Positions 1 through 20,200 of a stretch of 64,000 nucleotides of DNA are shown in pieces. Within the stretch, counting starts at the first letter, position 1. Each line of letters starts with the position of its first letter. The position numbers and the translations under genes were made by a program. The notes below the pieces were generated by a model. It was given only the letters and a program-made list of their open reading frames with translations, was not told the DNA's origin and ran no database searches. Source of the stretch: Nymphaea colorata (Eukaryota > Streptophyta > Magnoliopsida > Nymphaeales > Nymphaeaceae); the NCBI RefSeq assembly GCF_008831285.2, contig NC_045143.1, positions 3,481,503 to 3,545,502 on the forward strand, given 5' to 3'.

Positions 1-172
1 ACTATATCCTTGCTTACATGTCATCAGTGAAACTCTGGATAAAATTCACTTCTTCGATGGAAACATCGTTAAAGTTTTTGAGTACTCAACTTTTCCTGAG
101 GCAGCTACTGCAGACTGTAAGATAAATATTTTTTGTTAAAATTAATTATAACACATTAAGTACATCCTTGTT

Positions 173-402
173 AAATTATGTACAATAAAGTTAGCCTGAT
201 CAAAGGTGTCTGTCATGTCTGCTGCGTGATCTCAGTTTCAAAGTACGCTGGCAATTCTTGACGAAAGAATCCCAAAAATTCATCCATGATAAATTATGTC
301 CAATAAATTAAGCCTGATCAAAGGTGTCTGTCATGTCTGCTGCCTGATCTCAATTTCATAGTATGCTGCTCATTTTTTTATGAAAGAATGCCAAGAACCA
401 AG
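173..402. repeat. Diverged tandem duplication, about 118 bp unit, in VAS1 intron
   Basis: A segment starting AAATTATGT(A/C)CAATAAA at 173 recurs at 291. Both copies contain the same run through GCCTGATCAAAGGTGTCTGT and continue into a similar tail with GAAAGAAT. Scattered substitutions separate the copies, so the duplication is not recent. It lies in the intron before the visible VAS1 exons. Confidence 0.75.
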
Positions 403-916
403 ATGACAAGTCATATTTCATTGTTTTTTGTCTTCTGCCAACACTAATACCTTTTCATCAAATTCTTACATAGCCAGCAGAAACATCCGGCAGATATATA
501 CAGATAAACTGATTGTTTAGTTGACGCTTGACATGCATTATCTTGTTTTGTATTGTAAATTCCTTTCTGCATTTAGAATAATCATAATTTTGTTCACTGA
601 TTAAGCATGGTGTGTGTTGATGATAGTGACCGGGTCTTGGGTTGCGGCTTGGGTCCACTAGACTGACCCAAGAATAGTTATAAATAAGGATAGGGCAGCT
701 GTAATTAGGGCTATCGCTGAAGTTGAAGTGTCTTTCCTCTGGGAGGAAGAAGCCCTAATCAGGGATTAGGACCTGCATGAGTGAGTTTAGGGGTCTTATG
801 AGTGTGCCTTTGTTTTTGTAACAAGCTTTGTTAGCTGGTGGCTAACAGTTGATGTCAACAAAATTTTATTTGTAGGCTATTAATATGTATTCATGTACTT
901 CTGTTTACTTGTGCAG

Positions 917-1723
917 GTATTTTATGTATGATGGGCTAAAGCATTCATGTGTGGAAGGCGATCACATTGTCAATCTGTTTTCCTTCTCAAAGGCTTACGG
1001 GATGATGGGGTGGAGGGTTGGATATGTATGTTGTATATTCTTTTGTCAGCAATTTTAAAGATGCCTATATGAAAATGATCGATTGAACCAATGGTATTTG
1101 GATGATCAGAGGTTACCTTGCTGCTGACATTCAGTTCATATATGGCTGGTGGTCACTGTAGGGCCTGTCAATGCACAAATTATAATTGTGATTTTTGAAG
1201 TTATAAAGCTAACGGATTAATTTGTTATATTAATGTGTCTCGTGAATGTTGTTATGCATGCTTGCAGATAGCTTATCCCTCAAGTGCAGAAGGGTTTGGT
1301 GCACAGCTCCTTAAGGTGCAAGACAACATTCCCATCTGTGCATCCATCATCAGCCAGCGGCTTGCTCTCTACTCATTAGAAGCTGGTTCTGAGTGGATAG
1401 CAACCAAGGTCCAAACCCTAGTCAAGCGCCGCAACTTGCTCCGAGATGCTTTATCACCACTAGGTGAGGAGGCCATCAAGGGTGGAGAGGGTGCCATTTA
1501 CTTGTGGGCAAAGCTTCCTGATCACCTATCAGATGATTTCTCTGTTGTTCAATGGCTCGCGAGGCGCCATCTGGTAGTTGTGATACCTGGAAGTGCAAGT
1601 GGTGGTCCAGGACGTATCAGAGTATCCTTTGGGGGGTTGAAAGAAGAAGACTGTGAGACTGCTGCTGGCAGGCTAAAAAAGGGGCTGGAAGAGCTTGTAT
1701 GCCATGGTATGGTCACTGAATAG
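917..1723 (+). CDS. VAS1: VAS1/ISS1-type aromatic aminotransferase, 3' end (partial)
   Basis: Two terminal exons are visible, 917-1025 and 1268-1723 (stop TAG); the 5' part lies left of the window. The first exon reads YFMYDGLKHSC and then the PLP-lysine region FSFSKAYGMMGWR. The second begins IAYPSSAEGFGAQLL and ends in a C-terminal domain with GGEGAIYLWAKLP and RIRVSFGGL. This is the fold-type I (class I/II) pattern of plant VAS1/ISS1, which from family knowledge transfers amino groups from methionine to indole-3-pyruvate and so links auxin and ethylene supply. The splice sites are GTATG and CTTGCAG, and the phase is continuous. The lysine is followed by Ala where Arabidopsis VAS1, as I recall it, has Thr, a tolerated position. 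No exon for the preceding conserved segment was found in 1-916, so the upstream intron is at least 916 bases. Family assignment is secure; orthology is from recalled similarity. Confidence 0.9.
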
Positions 1724-3480
1724 TAAGAGAGGGCAGGAAATGGGCCAACAACTGGTGGCAAATATGGTATGTCCTGAGATGAAGGATCTTTGGTTGATGA
1801 TGGGAAGTGTTGGTTTCCTGTTTCGACTTTGTGCTTTATTTACCTTATGGTCCAACTGACAGTGGCGCAAGTCATCTCATTTAAACTAAATGAAGAGATC
1901 AAATATCCTTCACAAGATTCTTTTTTCCTTTTTCTGTCATAATATCAGATGTTCCTGCATTGCTATGAAAGATGTAAAATCAAAGATGATGCAAAAGAAC
2001 TTGCTGAATTTGGAAATGATCAACTTAGCTGGCTTCTTTATTCATAAAAATAAGTTTCCTGATCAAAGTATACTGCTGTTAGTTCTACATGTTCCGACAA
2101 GTATTACCTTCTGTGGAAATTGCTCTCATATATTGGTTGCTTGCTCAGGCACTAAGAGAAGACACCATTAATACGTAGCTTCTTGTTAATGCCATTTTCT
2201 TGTTTGTTCACATCATTTGATTTGATCCAGATGCTGCTGCCGCAGAGGGCTGAAATCGGAAAATATCTGTGAAAGGTTACTGTGTCAGAATTCTCATGCA
2301 TGGTGTCCCTTGCCTAGCAGTAAATGCTGACTGTGCTCTTTCGCAGGGATTGATCTTTTGTGGGGTGTGATAATGGAAAGAATTTTACCCACTAAATCTA
2401 GCTAGCTTGTGAAGTTTTTACTGATAAAGTCTAGCTACTTTGCCGTTGGTATAAAAATAAAAATAAAAGAAAAGAAAAATCTCCAGGTACTTCCTTCCTT
2501 AGGTGAGGACTTTCAGCCCTGATATCTTACCAATGCTTTTTGCTGCTAGACTATGGCTTCTCATCGCTTTGGATGCCCGATCCGTCATGGTGAGGTCGGC
2601 CCAAAACAGCCCAAAGGATAAGTAAAATTGGGGCTTGGGTTACATTAAATTCGAAAATGTGAAATCTATGGCTATGTTTTCATGATTGGAGGTGTTAGGA
2701 TCTGTCCGTCATAGCTTTCAACCAGGATAGATCCTTTCTTTGAAAGATACGATAGTTACAATAAGAATACGCGATCATTGTTAATCTATGGATATGAAGT
2801 TAGAACAACCTAAACCATGCATCATCAGTCTGTGGATCGAAAATCAGATCGTTGTTAATCTATGGATGTGAAGTTAGGACAACCTAAACCATGCATCATC
2901 AGTTTGTGGGTCTAAAATCAGATGAACAATCATCCTCTTCTATTTGATCCATGAATTTAGTGAAAGAAAGGGAGCTTAATTGGCGTTAAAAACTTGCTCT
3001 TCAGTATAACTATATATTTGAGGAGGATTTTACATAAACCTCAATTCTCAACCCCAAGGTAATCAAACACCCCAAAAGCTCGTCCATTTCTGGATGAGGT
3101 AATCTTTTAAATGTGGTAACTCGCACTTGAATACTAAATAAATTTTGGCATGGTGTTGGAGTATCTTTTGTTTTCCGTTTCTTTGAAGTTGATTATTTTC
3201 CTGCTTGTACATGCTAATTCACTTCCAGAAGCCCAGATAACTAAAAACCAAGAAATGAGTTCGAACTTAATTTGAAAATTTTTACAAAAGTAGTTATCAT
3301 TTTTTTCTCTTTTTTTTTTAACTCGTTATCATGATAGATCGGACGAACGTCAAAAGTGAATTAAGATGACTTTAGATTGCAAGTCATATATATATATATA
3401 TATATAAGAGAGAGAAAGAGAGGGAGAGAGAGTTTTGACGTTGGCGGCATCGCTACTCGCTAGCTCACCAAGTTTCAAAA
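1724..3480. other. Intergenic: VAS1 3' flank to KTN1 upstream region
   Basis: This stretch should hold the VAS1 3' UTR in its first few hundred bases and the KTN1 promoter at the right end. I see no conserved coding frame. It contains a 74-bp tandem duplication (2773-2920), an A-rich run near 2455-2480, and a TA tract passing into a GA-rich tract at about 3386-3432. Confidence 0.6.
2773..2920. repeat. Tandem duplication, 74 bp x 2
   Basis: The unit beginning GATC(A/G)TTGTTAATCTATGGAT at 2773 repeats at 2847. The copies share the stretch ACAACCTAAACCATGCATCA and end with AAAATCAGAT. Only a few substitutions separate them, which suggests a fairly young local duplication. Confidence 0.85.
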
Positions 3481-3672
3481 ATCATGGCGCAATTGTCTTC
3501 CTTCTTAAAGTTTTAAGATGCGAAGAATTTAACGCCAGCTTCCCGGGGGCACGTTGCAGGAGGAACGCTGTGGTTCTTCCCTTCTCTTTTCGTGTACGAC
3601 AATAGGAAAGGCTTCTCCCTGATCTCTTCGATCACCCATCGCCGTCTCTTTCCCGGATCCACAAATCGAAAC

Positions 3673-3675
<3 letters not shown>

Positions 3676-3716
<41 letters not shown>
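3676..3716 (+). repeat. (CT)n microsatellite in the KTN1 leader
   Basis: About 20 CT units in a row lie 61 bases upstream of the KTN1 start codon. Such pyrimidine runs are common in plant 5' leaders and core promoters, so the position fits a 5' UTR element. No effect on expression can be read from sequence. Confidence 0.85.
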
Positions 3717-3719
<3 letters not shown>

Positions 3720-3777
3720 TCGATTATCCAGTTGTATTATTTTCTAGCGAGCAGTAGAGCCATCGATCCATCGGAAA

Positions 3778-12354
<8,577 letters not shown>

Positions 12355-14112
12355 TGGCTCCAAATGTCCTTGTGCTTCTTCAAATTGTACCCCCTCTATT
12401 GTGTAATCTTTGTTCTTAAACTCTTGTATTTCTTGCTCTTGCCCTGGCTTTATTATACATGGAGGATCTCTTGCCCCTCCACAACTGCCATGTATGTTGT
12501 TTTGTATGGCCCTAATTTGACATATCTACTCTTGAGGAAATGAAGTTACATCTAGAAAGTACTCTCACTTCTAATAGTACTCTTTTGTCCTGCTAAAAAG
12601 TTTGTTATACTAATAAATTTGGTTTGCTATGCATTACCTACTATGTTCATGCAGCACAGGCTCACAGCACGGCTAATCAAATCATCTTGATTCTCGGTTC
12701 TCACCCCATACCCAACTTTTGAATTTTGACAATTGGCATCTTGAGTGGAAGTGGGAAACACAAGTCACGCTCAAGCAGACGTGCATATGGTTTCGTGTTA
12801 AGGGTCTTTCTGTTCTACTGGGTCAGCATATAAATCAGACTACCCATGTGTTTTGATCAATCTGTACTTTTGGGGTCCTTACTCCTTTGGCAGTAGAGGC
12901 ACTTTGTGTCTTACAAATCTATCCAAAGCAAGATTAGGGCAGATTCATCAGATATCAGAACTATCGGATCATGATCTTGCTATAATCTTTGTGTCTGATT
13001 CATAGAACCCTCACAGAGGTGTCGTGGAGGACTGAGTACTAACTAAGAATGCAGATCAGGCATTAATGAATGGCTTAGAGTTACTGTGCCCAATTATATG
13101 AGTTATGCTCAGGTGAAAAGAAAAATGATAGATCATACCAAGTTAACCTAACCGCTATGTTCATGCTTAGTTGACTGTTATTGCTCAGTTCAATCTTCGA
13201 TGAGCCGAGCTAAGCTTTTGTTAGAATACAAATGAAAATAGACCGACAAGTGTAAGATTGAAACCCTTGAGGGCCTGCTTGCTAAAACCACGTTTCTTGA
13301 TGCTATTCCATGATAGAAAGCTTGTTTTAGCATCAAAGCAATTTCTTCTGAACACATTTTGATGCTAAAATCGGATTTGTAATGTGGTATAATGCCATCC
13401 AAACAGGTAGCAGGTGTCGGGTGACTGATGAATTTCGGATTATTTAAATTGTCAAGCGGTTCATGTTCCTTGCTGGACCAGTCCTAGCAGATACTGAAAA
13501 AACGCAGACCAAGTTGTTCTTCATGAGTTGGAAGGCGCTGATTTGAAATTGAGTTTGTGAAAAATCGAGTCTGAGTTTTTGGTAGAAATCGTTGTTTTGG
13601 TCATGTAAACCCACATATACAGGTTTTAAAAACTGATTAAAACACTACGTTTCACAAAATATGTTGCCATCCTTAATGCACTCATTCGTCTTTTTAGATA
13701 TTATTTAGTGAAGTAAAAATTTATTATTCAACCTAAAAATGATACTATGACTTCAGTTTCATTCCGAAGACCCTCTGAGAGAGAAATCCGAAAAATTAGA
13801 AAGTATCGGATGTTTCCAGATTTTCCAAGAGAGAGGCCCGTCTCTCCACCCCACCTCTGAAACCAGCAGCGGCGGAGCTAGGTTGGAGAGGATTAATCCC
13901 TTGTACCGCTCCAATCCAAAAGAATCACTAGGACCATCGTCGTTCACAGTTGGTCTCTCTCTCACGCACGCATATTAGGTTCCTGCAGTTTTCATAAGGG
14001 AACAAGTTTTAACTGCAAATTCTCCATCTTGCAGATGCAGGATTAATAACCTCCTTTTCATATGTGAGACTGTTCGTTACCAACTGTGCACAAATAGTTC
14101 GGGGCAAGGAAG
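12355..14112. other. Intergenic: KTN1 3' flank to QQT1 promoter
   Basis: The first 200-300 bases are T-rich and likely the KTN1 3' UTR. The right end must hold the QQT1 promoter and leader. No conserved coding frame and no clear repeat element were seen between them. Confidence 0.5.
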
Positions 14113-17100
14113 ATGGTGTTTGGCCAAGTGGTGGTTGGACCTCCTGGTTCAGGCAAGACAACTTACTGCAATGGCATGTCGCAGTTTCTCAAGCTCATTG
14201 GAAGGTGCATCTCATCCTAACCTTTTCTTTTTATGGATTTGCTTCCTTCGAAGTCCAAATTGTAGAAGCTACCAATTGGTATGTTCTGAGCTTTTTTATG
14301 TGTCTTCTTGGTAGCTTTTGATATAGGAGATTTCTGGTTCCACCTCTGGTTTTTGAGGCATATGTGAAAACTGTTAGTTGGGGTATAAATTCAACTCACG
14401 AAGAACCACCTATGAACGGGATAAGTGAATGCAAACGTCGCGTAAGAAATTCTTTAGGAAGTCCAGTTCCAGCAAAGGTTTCCAGACGACCTAGTTTTGT
14501 CTTTGTGTTTTTTCCGTGAGGATGTTTGAATAGGTTCACGGTGAGGGGCATTTGCTTCATCCGATCAAGCGTTTTACTCTCTTATTTTCCATCGTCGGAG
14601 AATCTGAAGTATACAGGACCAAAGATAAGAAGTTATTAACCTCTATAGTATATCTATTACACCCTTTGCATTGCTGTGAAATCTTGCTATCTGTAAGACT
14701 TCATGAACACCCAACTCTACTGTCCAAGATAGGTGCTTAGATGCTCCGTACCAAATTCCTTAGGCACAAAAAAGGCATACGTACATGCATGTGCGCACAA
14801 TTGCATACGTAATGGGAGAAGCTTTGAGAATCTTACTCTGAATGTCTTGACTACTACTAGCTCAAGATTTGCTGATTTCTGAGGTGGCCAGTTCCTGGTT
14901 TATGTAGGGAATAGTGTTCAGATGAATTTGCTGGATATGCTCATTTTATCCAGTTGGTCTTTCATAAGGAGTTGACTACTAAATTTCATATTCTGAAGTT
15001 TTAGAATCATAATCGAGCGTCAACGGTTTTTGGGATTTTACGGTCTGACATGGATCCACTGTGTATCCAATGTGAAATATTTTCTTTGTCGATGTTTGTA
15101 TGTCATTCTCTCTTTACATATTCTAACTGTAATATACATTTTCATTTTACTGACAGAAAAGTTGCTGTGATAAATCTTGATCCTGCTAATGATGCATTGC
15201 CGTATCCTTGTCATTTCACCGAATCAGTGGCCAGTAGGTGCTGACATCGAATCCTATCTGCTAGTTATGGTGGTATTTAGATCTCGTCATTTTAGTTGTG
15301 GATGATGCTTAACAGAATGCACAGATATGAGTGTGCAGTAAACATTGAAGATCTCATAAAATTGAGCGATGTAATGTCTGAACACTCTTTAGGCCCTAAT
15401 GGAGGTCAGTAAGTTCCTTCTAACTCTTTATTCCAATTTAACTACTTTTGTAACATTCTTTAGGCCATAATGGAGGTCAGTAAGTTCCATGTAACTCTTT
15501 ATTTCAATTAACTAATTAGTAGAATCTAATTCATGCTTCTCATATGTCGACCAGGCCTTGTTTACTGCATGGATTACTTGGAAAAAAACATTGACTGGCT
15601 TCAGTCCAAGTTAGAGCCACTTACTGCAAACGGTTAGTTCATTTAAGTTTTTGTCAGCATACTGTGGTTGGTCGAAAGGTCGGAACATCTATGGCAATGA
15701 AATCACTTGATTGTAACTTGAACTCCAATTGTAAATCTGTGACTGAAAATATCTAGTATTAAAACAGGGAAAGAAACTGAAATGGTTGTAGTGTCAAGAA
15801 GATCCATATCTAAAAAGTATTATTTTCTTTGTTTCCCCTGAGTTTTAGTTTGATTTACGCATCCTCGTTGATGATCGAGTTAAATACCAATGAAAAGAAA
15901 ACGCTTTTCTCCTGTGTTTATTTTTTGATATTTTGCTAGGTATATATGTGGCCCTAACCATTGTGTCATTATCTTTGTCTGCAGTTCCAGCACAGACATA
16001 TTATTGTGTTGATTCCTGACTTTTTTTAAATATTTTATTTGCCATGTTTAAATGGCCTGCAGATCACTATCTTCTTTTTGATTTTCCTGGCCAAGTTGAG
16101 TTGTTCTTTCTTCATCAGAATGCGAAGAAGGTTATTAAGAAACTGATGAAGAAGATGGACCTTAGGGTATGGTACTGTCACTCATTTGTGTGTACATGCA
16201 ATATAAACATAAGACATTTTTCAGATTGGAATGCTACACTCCATGGTTATTGTATGCTTACAATGTAAAAGTCAATGTTAGTATCTATATAACTTGTCTA
16301 ACATTATCTCATGTTGTTACTTTGCTGTCTTCCCAACCTTTAATTGAGAAAGTGCTATTTTTCCAGTTGGCTGCCGTGCATCTAGTAGATGCTCACCTCT
16401 GCAGTGACCCTGGTAAATACATTAGTGCTTTGCTTTTATCTCTGTCAACTATGTTGCATTTAGAGCTTCCGCACATCAACGTGTTGTCCAAGATTGATCT
16501 CATTGAGAACTATGGGAAGCTTGGTATGTTCCATTTTTGAGCATTCACCCTATCAATGCTATGTTAAGCACTATTATGACGGAATATGTTTTGACATGTT
16601 GATTATGAAAAAATTTTCAGCATTTAATTTAGACTTCTATACGGATGTACAAGATCTATCATATTTGCAGTATCATCTCGACCAAGATTCTCGATCTGCA
16701 AAATATAGGTATAAATTTCTGTTTACTCCTGTGTGTTTCCTTTCTTATTCAACTTTGTCTAGACTATTGACTTTCTAACAGGAAGCTTACCAAGGAACTA
16801 TGTGAGGTTATAGAAGACTTTGGTATAGTTAATTTCACAACCTTGGATATTCAGGCAAGCTATATCTGCATATTTTCCCTTGAAATTCAACCCCATTTGG
16901 AATTCATGTATAACTTTCCTTTACTAACATGAATGTTATTTTGTCAGGACAAGGAAAGTGTAGGAAATCTTGTAAAGCTGATAGATAAATGTAATGGTTA
17001 TATATTTGCTGGCATTGAAGGGAGTGCTGTTGAATTCAGTAAAATAGCTGTTGGACCACTGGACTGGGACTATTATAGATATCCTTTTCCTTCATGTTTT

Positions 17101-17221
17101 ATATTTCCATAAATATCTTAATCATATCTTGTTTGAAGTATGTTGGTTACTTAACATGCTATTCACAGTTGCAGCGGTCCAGGAAAAATATATGAAGGAT
17201 GACAATGATTTTGATAAGTAA
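14113..17221 (+). CDS. QQT1: GPN-loop GTPase, QQT1/GPN2 type
   Basis: Ten exons: 14113-14204, 15157-15201, 15325-15404, 15555-15632, 16063-16166, 16367-16523, 16621-16708, 16782-16854, 16948-17078, 17167-17221, total 300 aa. The protein starts [17 protein letters not shown] with Walker A at 9-16. It carries the NLDPAND switch, the family-defining GPN tripeptide at 69-71 (HSLGPNGG), a [11 protein letters not shown]3-like motif, and NVLSKIDL, the G4 guanine-specificity motif. GPN GTPases act in RNA polymerase II assembly and nuclear import; Arabidopsis QQT1 is needed for early embryo divisions and microtubule organisation. Frame and phase are continuous throughout. Introns 2 and 9 look U12-type and intron 8 uses a GC donor (see findings). 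Length matches the Arabidopsis protein (about 298 aa). Confidence 0.95.
15202..15324 (+). other. Predicted U12-type GT-AG intron (QQT1 intron 2)
   Basis: The donor reads GTATCCTTGT, the U12 GT-AG 5' consensus. A CTTAAC branch-site-like motif at 15308-15313 puts the branch A 12 nt before the acceptor, and there is no long polypyrimidine tract. Removing it joins ALP to [10 protein letters not shown] in frame. Confidence 0.75.
15383..15512 (+). repeat. Tandem duplication (71-bp period) copying a QQT1 exon-3 donor site
   Basis: The end of exon 3 with its donor (CTTTAGGCCCTAATGGAG|GTCAGTAAG) recurs 71 bp downstream as CTTTAGGCCATAATGGAGGTCAGTAAG. The following TAACTCTTTATT run is shared too. The first copy fits the protein; the second lies in intron 3 and provides an identical decoy donor near 15476. 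Confidence 0.88.
17079..17166 (+). other. Predicted U12-type AT-AC intron (QQT1 intron 9)
   Basis: The intron begins ATATCCTTTT at 17079, the textbook U12 AT-AC donor, and ends TTCAC at 17166. A TACTTAAC branch motif ends at 17155, 12 nt from the acceptor to the branch A. Splicing joins DWDYYR to VAAVQEKY in frame, as in the family; no GT-AG pair does so. Confidence 0.85.
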
Positions 17222-20200
17222 CAGTTGCCCTTCTGAAGGTGTTTCTGATTGCATAGACAACGCAGCAGAGTTATCTGGACCATTTTACATGCCTAGAGAA
17301 CATTTGACTGCCCCTATTTGGTCCACAGATATGTGCTTAGTTGAGATGAGGCGCAAGGTCATTTGGTTTCTGATGCTGGACATGAAGAAATGATGAACAA
17401 AACATGTTCTGTTGCAATACTAGATCCATATCTTCAATCAGTATCTTCAATTTATGTTGTAAGGTATAGGAGGGTACTGTTCATGTGTGCATTAGTGATA
17501 CAGAGATCTAGTCAAGGAATTATGAGAAACTTCGCTTCAAGTGCTTGTTTATTTTCATCATCGTTTTGAATCCCTTATACCTATTGCAAGATCTTTGGTT
17601 CCTGCTCTTGGAATGTATGGAACTGAAACTTTCAGAGTTGTACTGCGATATGTTGCATTTCATAGATAGACAGAACATGGTAGCCCGTTCGCCGATGTTT
17701 GTTTAAATCAAGCGAGACAGACGCTAGTAGAGGCTCCACATACAATGTAGAGCATCCGTCCTTTAGCATTCCACCGTTTTGGCAGAGCACAGGATCCATT
17801 GAATGTGAAGCGTGCAGAACACGAGTTCTGTCATCTTGCCATTTCATGCAACCGCAGGCCCCACCTTACGACAAAATGCATGCGTGTTGATAACATCGAA
17901 CATCTTCAAAGGCCACCGATCTTACCAATTTTTTGGAGGCTGTTTTTACTTTCTTTCATTGATCATTTGTCTTAGCCTCTCGCTCTCAACTCCCCCAGAA
18001 ATTTTTAATGAGGCAGGTCGAATTAAAGTTCTTAAATTTTGATTAGGGTCGAAATATCATTTTTCAAAATTTTTATATAGAACAAGTGGAATTTTTTCAA
18101 ATGTATATATAATTTTTTTTTACAAAAATTGAGGTGAGGCAAGGGTCCAAGCGAGCTCTACTTTGTCTCTGCCTCTGCTCCCCCTTCCCGACACACACAC
18201 CAAATGATGAGTAGTGTAATTGGTTAAACCAGATGACATGTAAACTGGTTCGATTCTTGGAGGACGCTATCCTGATAGTATTAAGGAGTGTTGAATCAGG
18301 ATCATGGGCTGCAGCTCGCCCTAATGTGGACAAACTTTATTCCCCACTCTTCTCTACCACCTCCACAGTCCTCCCTCAGGAATTTTGTAATACATCTAAG
18401 CGTACATATGAGCACACTAATATATTACGTAAACTTCATGAACTCTATACTTTCATAAATTATAAGCAACTATCAACATACGTTTCCTATCTATGTTAGA
18501 TTTTGAAATTTTTAGATACCAGTATACATTCAGCTAAAACGTGAATTCCTGAAAATATTTGGACGGCAAAGCGCATCCCATGGATGGACCATTATCTTTC
18601 GTCACTGTCATGGATGCAGAAGCTACCTGTCGTGGAAGATGACACATTATTCGTGCAGGAAGACAACTGATCTGTTCTTCTTGTAAGATCACTAAATGCC
18701 TTTGATTTGAGGTGGATAATTGGGAGGATTGCTGTTCTCGTCAGAACATAGTAGGTTAGGCTAGCGAACTACTCATTGGGTATTTGGGTATTGAATCAGG
18801 CAGAACAAACCAGGGAACTTTAAAAGAAACGCAAAAGAGAAACTAAAAAAACCAACATTTTTGGAAATTGGTAATAAGCAGTTTGTTGATCCAGATGCAT
18901 GAGAGGTTGCTTTCTTTAACAACTGCATCGTCTGTCATGAAAGCTTCACATACAATTGAAAAGCAATTGACGTGCCAATATGAGTGAATAATTATATATT
19001 TGGTATTTTTCTTCTTTGCTTTTGGATGCTCTTCTCCCCACTTTAAACCGCTAAATGTTTCAGCCTCTTGCATAGTTGTTTTGTTCAGGAGCTAGTTTGC
19101 TTCTGTACCATCATCTTGCCCTCATGTCACATTATTCTCTTTGAGGTAGAAATGGACAACTAGATAATATGAAAAAGCTTTATGTTATGTTAAACTATCA
19201 CACTTGATGAATTTCATGTTTAAATCTCATGTTAATCCTGTCAATGAAAAAAAAGAAAGAAAAGACGTCAATCATAACCTGCAATTCAACACCAAAGAGT
19301 AAATATGTTGATGGTTTTGAATTTTTAATAATAATAAAAGAAAACACACTTAAAGAATTGGTGGTAATAGAAAACACAACTAACCTTGCTGTATCGGACC
19401 TAAATTTTTGCAGGCTTAAGTTTGGGCTAGTATGATAAAAATAGTACTTCAATATATAAATAAGGACTAATAGTAAATTAATCAATGTCTATTAAACTTT
19501 CTTAACCATATCAACCAGCATTAGTACATAACTAATCGCACGCAAATAACTTAGTTTTTTTATTCATTAGTAAAATAATGCTACTCTATTTTCTTATTAA
19601 TTCTGAAAGTCCTTCAGAGAAAACCAAGGGGTATTTGGCAACTTGAATACTAACATGAATATGTTCCAAGTATGGAGACAAATTCATGGAACTTTGTTCT
19701 AATGTTCCCAGAATCTGCCGTAATCATTGGACAGATCTAAGTTGTTCATGTTCATATTGCCAAACACCTCCTAATTATGAAACAAAGTTAGGCAGGATTT
19801 TGTACATCGTTGTTTAATAGGCTAAAATGGTGGAGTTTTACTTATTTAACATTGAAAGTTCTCGAAAACAATTTTACGAATCTCTTTGTTTAACCAAAGA
19901 AAAACTCATGCGTACTGCTTTCAACAATTCCAAAAAGGTTAGATGTGTTTTTTTGTGATTGTCAATTCTCTAAGCATGTTTTTGAAAATTTTCTTAATAA
20001 AAGTAACTGGTACCTTTCAATAGTTCCACTATTTATTGTTGGAGCATTAACACGGAGCATGAAACGGTAGGTGAAAGCAGCGTTACATTTGGATAATATA
20101 TACTCATATATAATATGAGTTGATGTAACTTGTTGGGGTTGCATATATGGACAGATAATGAAAGAAGCAGCAGATCTGATTTTGAGGCGCCCCTTAAATG

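Noticed and set aside
1-118. Open frame at the left edge ending at a good donor (GACT|GTAAGA), possible exon
   Set aside because: Its translation does not match the segment of VAS1 that must precede the visible exons, and no family was recognised. It is most likely chance within the intron.
18230-18270. GGTTCGATTC motif resembling a tRNA T-loop
   Set aside because: No acceptor stem, D-arm or anticodon arm could be paired around it.
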